From assembly GCA_002104895.1 (NCBI GenBank), contig MCFG01000166.1, positions 1 to 27,500 on the forward strand: a stretch of 27,500 nt of DNA, read 5' to 3'. Shown in pieces: positions 23,009 to 27,500 of this stretch. Numbering within the stretch: position 1 is the stretch's first letter; the number at the start of each line of letters is the position of its first letter. A program made the position numbers and the translations under genes. The notes below the pieces were generated by a model, which had not been told where the DNA came from, did no database searches, and worked only from the letters and a program-made list of their open reading frames with translations. The stretch is from Anaeromyces robustus (Eukaryota > Neocallimastigomycota > Neocallimastigomycetes > Neocallimastigales > Neocallimastigaceae).

Positions 23009-26000
23009 ACCAGAAGTTGGATTAGGATTGACAGTAGTAGATGGACTTGGATCAGAACCAGCAGCTGGTGGAATGGCAACACCTGGATAGGAAGAATCAG
23101 AGGTTTCTAATCTAATGTGATCATACATAATACCATCAAATCTATAATAAGTTAAATAACCACCAATGGCACGAGTATGAAGGGAAACATAGTTTTCACC
23201 TTGTTTTAATAGACTAGCTGGGAAAGTAAATTCTTTCATACTCCAAATACCACGAATACCATCACGACGAATACAAGCATCATCAATAAGATCTTTAACT
23301 TCAGAAGATTGATTTCTTCCATTAACAGAAACAGATAATGCAGTTGAAGATGAGGCAGCAATTGAAACTCTAAGAAGAATGTTTCCAGATGGAACTTTAT
23401 TAATATTAAAGTGAATTTTCCATGGTTCACAAGCTTTGTAATTACCATTAGCACCTCCTGGAATGGAAACTTGACAATAATTCCAATCAAATTGCCAGTC
23501 AGATTTACCAATATAGAAGTTAACACTGTTAGGGAATTCTTCTGCAAACTTATTGTAAAGACCCCATTGATTGAAATGATCACCATGTAAATATTCTTCA
23601 GCAGTACGATCAGGTACACCAACTTCAAAAATAGTTGGACCAATACGTGGAGCATTAAATTTAACTTCACCAAGTTTTGTTTCTTGTCCACTAGTTACTG
23701 TGATGGTATTAGTAGTATAAAATTCTCCAACAATACCTTTAGACCAAGCTCTAAGTTGATAAGTACCTGGTACTACATTTTCAATTTTGAAATCACCAGT
23801 GACATGAGTAACCCAGTGAGACATTTTATGCCATTGTTGTGGATGAATTGGTTCTGTACTACTTTCTGGTTGAACTAAAGTAACTGTTGCATCAGAAATT
23901 TTAAGACTACCATATAATGGATCTTTAATAACTAATTTACCAGATACGGAACCACGTTTAGCTTTTGGAACATAACTTTGATGGTTAACAAAATCATATG
24001 GCCATAATTGTTTTTCAGCATCAGCTTGACGATTAGCATCATCCCAAATAGCATTAACATCAGAACCTTCATTTAAGTAAATAAGAATTGGACCATGCAT
24101 TTTAGACCAAACTTCACCTCTCTTTAATATAGCATCACCAGCACCATAATGAGAACCTCTAAGGTATAAAATTTGAAGAGAATCAGCACCACCCTATATA
24201 AATATAATTCAAAGTCATGATTAATATTATGATTATATATATATATATAGCATTAAAATTAAAATAACATTAAAATTAAAATTAAAAATAAAATAAAATA
24301 AAATAAAATAAAATAAAATAAAATAAAATAAAATAAAATAAAATAAAATAAAATATAAATTTAATATTTTTAACATTTTTATAAAATTTTTCTTTTCTTT
24401 TTTTCTTACTTGGTGACAAGCAAGATCTCTGTTAACGGCACCACCATTTTTCCATTCCATACTTGGCATAACAAACCAAGAACCAAGATTTTTACTGATA
24501 CTGGCAAAACCATGAACCTTATGTTCAAGAACATCAACTAATAATTATTAAAAACAATAATATATATTAAAAATATAATATAAAGAAAAGTATAAAAAAA
24601 ATTTTTATTTATCGTATTAATAATTATTTATATATTTATATAAATTATTTTGAGATTTATATATAATAATGAATTAAAAACAAAAGATAAATAGAATATT
24701 TTATAAGAAATAAAAAAAACTTACTAGACCAATCATATTTATGAATAACTTCTCCTGTTTCTAATTGACAAGCTTCTTGTGGAGAAAGAGTAGTACATTT
24801 GTTTTGTTGAGCAGCAGTTGGCATAACTCTCTTAGTGAAATCATCAACTTGTAACCAATTGAAAACATCACTCTTTAAACGCATAACAAGTCTTAATTCA
24901 GAACATTGAGCTTCTTCGTAATTAGATTTATGAGCTTGTGTTAAAGAGAAATAAAGACCGGAAACACCAGATCTCATAGTATATCTGACTTCCCTTTTTT
25001 ATTATTATAAGTATATATTTAATTTTCAAAAATAAAAAAATAAATATAAAAATATATAAGTAATTATGTTATATAAATTATTAAAAGTAAACTTTTAGTT
25101 ATTAGATTATTTATATGTTAATTTATAATATAAAAATATATTTTTAATACCAATCAATAGCAAAACCAGTGCCTACATGCTTGGAATAGTCATCATAAAA
25201 TACAATTTCAACTAAATCATCAGTTCTTATAACTACTGAAGAACTAGTAACAGAGACTTTATTTAATGTTTTTATACATTTATATATTTAATTAAATATA
25301 AATAACAATAATAATATATTGTTAATAGTTATTTAGTAATTTAAATATCAATATATTGTTAATAGTTATTTAGTAATTTAAATATCAATATATTGTCAAT
25401 ATAGTTATTTAGTAATTTAAATATCAATATATTGTCAATATAGTTATTTAGTAATTTAAATATCAATATATTGTCAATATAGTTATTTAGTAATTTAAAT
25501 ATCAATATATTGTCAATATGTCAATATAGTTATTTAGTAATTTAAATATCAATATATTGTCAATATAGTTATTTAGTAATTTAAATATCAATATATTGTC
25601 AATATGTCAATATAGTTATTTAGTAATTTAAATATCAATATATTGTCAATATAGTTATTTAGTAATTTAAATATCAATATATCGTCAATATAGTTATTTA
25701 GTAATTTAAGTATCAATGATTATAATAACATATATTGTTAATATAGTTATATAGTTATATAATTATTTTTTAAAATCTGCTTAAATAAAATTTTATTAAA
25801 ATTTAACACAACATATATATCATTATCACATACAATAAACTTTTCCTCCATTAGCATCAATATAAGATCTGTTTAAGAATTCTTGAGAATTGTTTTTATA
25901 CTTCATAGAAGTAATAAAACCAGAACTTTTAGCAATTGTAAAAGTTGCTAATCTATTAATTTAATTAAAATATTAAAATTTATTAATTTTTCTAATTAAT

Positions 26001-26158
26001 TATAAATCTTAATTTGAATGTTTTTTTTATTTATATGAATATCCATTTTACCCATTTGATAATATATAGGAAGTATTGTTTTCAGTTAAATTTACTTTAG
26101 CGCTTACAATAGATATTAAAGTAATACCTATTAATAATAAATATTTTATTGCATTCAT
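22616..26158 (-). CDS. Rhamnogalacturonan lyase (PL4) with three fungal dockerin domains
   Basis: Six exons read leftwards, 26158-26052, 25952-25834, 25256-25151, 24993-24725, 24537-24410 and 24193-22616, give 768 residues in frame. Introns are 99, 577, 157, 187 and 216 nt. Residues 1-20 are a signal peptide ending IVSA. The PL4 catalytic beta-sandwich follows (about 25-320; [36 protein letters not shown]), then the fibronectin-III-like domain II (about 323-424; [20 protein letters not shown]), carbohydrate-binding-like domain III (about 425-607; [12 protein letters not shown]) and a Pro/Ser/Thr linker (608-638). Three Cys-rich dockerins of the CBM10-like fungal type follow at 639-679, 683-723 and 729-768 (GFPCC, YTDxxGxWGxENN, WCGI). 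PL4 enzymes cleave the rhamnogalacturonan I backbone of pectin by beta-elimination. Lys151 and His209 have nearly the spacing of the Lys/His pair of the Aspergillus enzyme, so they are candidate catalytic residues. It is very probably a secreted cellulosome subunit. Confidence 0.95.
24283..24354. repeat. (AAAAT)n microsatellite in lyase intron 5
   Basis: About fourteen AAAAT pentanucleotides (ATTTT on the coding strand) lie within intron 5 (24409-24194), away from its GTAAGA donor and TATATAG acceptor. Reading through from exon 5 gives a Phe/Tyr/Ile repeat peptide, which is not real protein. Confidence 0.85.
25317..25715. repeat. 39-bp minisatellite in lyase intron 2
   Basis: Ten copies of a unit containing AGTTATTTAGTAATTTAAAT and then ATCAATATATTGTCAATAT start at 25327, 25364, 25403, 25442, 25481, 25528, 25567, 25614, 25653 and 25692. 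The spacing is therefore 37, 39, 39, 39, 47, 39, 47, 39 and 39. The two 47-bp units carry an extra TGTCAATA. Each unit contains the perfect palindrome CAATATATTG. The array makes up about two thirds of the 577-nt intron (25833-25257, GTATGT donor). Confidence 0.9.
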
Positions 26159-26300
26159 CTTTTTTTATTCTTTTTATTTATTTAAAAAGAACCTTTATAC
26201 AAATGAAAAAAAGAATTTAGGAATATAAAAAGAAAAAAAAGATTATATTTTTTAAAAAAAAAAAAAATAAAAAACAGATAATAAAAAAAATAAAAATGTT

Positions 26301-26309
26301 CTTTATATA
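26301..26309 (-). promoter_or_regulatory. TATA-like element upstream of the lyase gene
   Basis: On the minus strand these bases read TATATAAAG, about 143 bases upstream of the lyase ATG. A second candidate, TATAAAGG, lies at 26199-26192, about 34 bases upstream. In DNA this AT-rich such matches are expected by chance, so this is only a candidate. Confidence 0.2.
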
Positions 26310-26919
26310 AGTGGAAAAAAAGGAAAAATAAATTATATTTTCTTTTTTTTTTATTTAAAAAAAGTTAATATTAAAACTTTAATAACGATTAATTTTATTT
26401 GTATAAATAAAAACTTTAATTAAAATAATTTTTATATTATTATTAAATAAAAAACACAATCAAAAAAAATATAGCAAATAAAGTTTATCATATATATGTA
26501 TATTTTTTATATAATAAAGCTAATATAATATAATAATATAATAATATATAATAAAGTGTGATTATACTAATAGTATTATAATTTGAAATTTTAATTTTCC
26601 CTTATATATATAATATATATATAATCTTCTCTTTTAAATAAATTAAAATTTTTTTATATTGATTTATTATACATTATTAATATAATAATATATTATAATA
26701 TTATTATTTAATATTTGACTCATTTTTCAAAAAAGAAAAAAAATTTTTTTTTCAATATAAATACATAAATTAATAAAAAGAAATATGAACAAATTATTCA
26801 TGAAGCAAATTTTGTATTATTAATAATTCAACAGTTTTAGTTATAAAGTTATAAAAAAAGAATAGTATTATTGTATTATTTTTATTAGTTATTAAAAAAA
26901 GTATTTATAATTCAGATAG

Positions 26920-26968
26920 TTTTTATTTATACATATAGATGCCATAAATCTATATGTATAAATAAAAA
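26920..26968. repeat. Perfect 21-bp inverted repeat (hairpin) with 7-nt loop
   Basis: The arm at 26920-26940 (beginning TTTTTATTTATACATA) is the exact reverse complement of 26948-26968, separated by the loop GCCATAA. The arms contain a non-trivial core, ACATATAGAT, so this is not only a simple AT palindrome. It lies about 760 bases upstream of the lyase start codon. It could be a recent inverted duplication, a transposon-end relic or a transcribed hairpin. Confidence 0.9.
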
Positions 26969-27500
26969 AATTCATTTCAAAAAAAAGTTTATTCATGTTG
27001 TATATCTTAAAATATAAAAGAATTATTAATAATATAATATAATAATATTTCAGTATTTTATATATAATAATATAATAATTATATATTATTTTTGTGTAAC
27101 CTTCAATATTTAATATCTAAAAAAATAAAATTAAATTTTTAATTTAATTTGAACACAATATAATTAATTTGATTTATTATTCAAAATGACAAGTTTGAAT
27201 AAAATTATTAATTCTTTATAAATCATTATTTAAATCTATATATATTAAGATTATTATTAATTAAATATATGCTATTTATCCATATAATTAATCATTCAAA
27301 TTATTACATTTCATACTTTGTTGATGTTGAGTTCAACTATATAAAAAAAAACATTTTAATGTAATGTATATTAATAAATAGATACTCTAAATGCCATTAC
27401 AAAATATATTAAAATGTGACATTTTTTTATTTTTATAATAAAACAAAAATATTTATTTGTTTAATAAATAAATAAAGAAAAAGAAAGAGAAATATAAATT

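Larger units (their letters stand above)
26159..27500. other. Upstream region of the lyase gene
   Basis: About 1.3 kb of AT-rich DNA to the window edge with no coding frame. It should contain the lyase promoter. It includes the perfect hairpin at 26920-26968 and an imperfect inverted repeat at 27351-27417. No other gene is visible. Confidence 0.7.

Noticed and set aside
22663-23025. 120-codon plus-strand frame rich in His, Asn and Tyr opposite the dockerins
   Set aside because: It is the antisense shadow of the three dockerin domains. The regular His/Tyr pattern mirrors the Cys/Trp-rich repeats on the real strand.
23236-23691. 151-codon minus-strand frame overlapping the lyase
   Set aside because: It is an alternative frame of the lyase exon, rich in Leu and Phe and without motifs. 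The lyase frame is supported by PL4 domain III motifs.
25317-25715. Regular repeats as a CRISPR array
   Set aside because: The units are directly tandem with no unique spacers, lie inside an intron of a fungal gene and have no cas genes nearby.
26920-26968. Hairpin as a bacterial-type rho-independent terminator
   Set aside because: The stem is AT-only apart from a few bases and the genome is clearly fungal, so this mechanism does not apply.

Overview
The window reads as nuclear DNA from an anaerobic gut fungus (Neocallimastigomycota). The base composition is extremely AT-rich. Intergenic DNA is filled with A/T homopolymers and (AAT)n, (AAAT)n and (AAAAT)n microsatellites. Genes have short AT-rich GT-AG introns, one protein is dominated by asparagine, and one gene ends in three cysteine-rich fungal dockerins (the CBM10-like type). 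Tandem fungal dockerins of this kind are a hallmark of anaerobic-fungal cellulosomes.

Layout. Positions 1-21 may hold the edge of a neighbouring gene. From 22 to 4569 I see only AT-rich spacer with repeats. A two-exon plus-strand gene (4570-8283) encodes a 1102-residue Zn2Cys6 + AT-hook + PAS regulator of the Ert1/AcuK type. After a 2.8-kb spacer comes a convergent minus-strand three-exon gene (12622-11049) for a 296-residue alpha/beta hydrolase with a complete Ser-Asp-His triad. A 3.1-kb T-rich spacer follows. Next is a four-exon minus-strand gene (18268-15708) for a single-pass membrane protein: signal peptide, glycosylated Kre9/Knh1-like ectodomain, one membrane helix and a cytosolic SH3 domain. 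A 4.3-kb spacer with repeats and one less AT-biased island follows. Last is a six-exon minus-strand gene (26158-22616) for a 768-residue secreted family-4 rhamnogalacturonan lyase with three C-terminal dockerins. Its 1.3-kb upstream region contains a perfect 21-bp hairpin.

Exon structures were derived by hand from reading-frame continuity, GT-AG signals and conserved motifs. All four multi-exon models stay in frame throughout. The genes do not form a cluster. The lyase degrades pectin outside the cell as a cellulosome subunit, the SH3 protein is a candidate cell-surface scaffold or sensor, the zinc-cluster protein is probably a carbon-metabolism regulator, and the hydrolase is probably a cytosolic esterase. 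I found no rRNA, tRNA, CRISPR array or recognisable transposon protein. The most unusual items are the 39-bp minisatellite in a lyase intron, the intron that interrupts the hydrolase nucleophile elbow, and the Kre9-like/TM/SH3 architecture.
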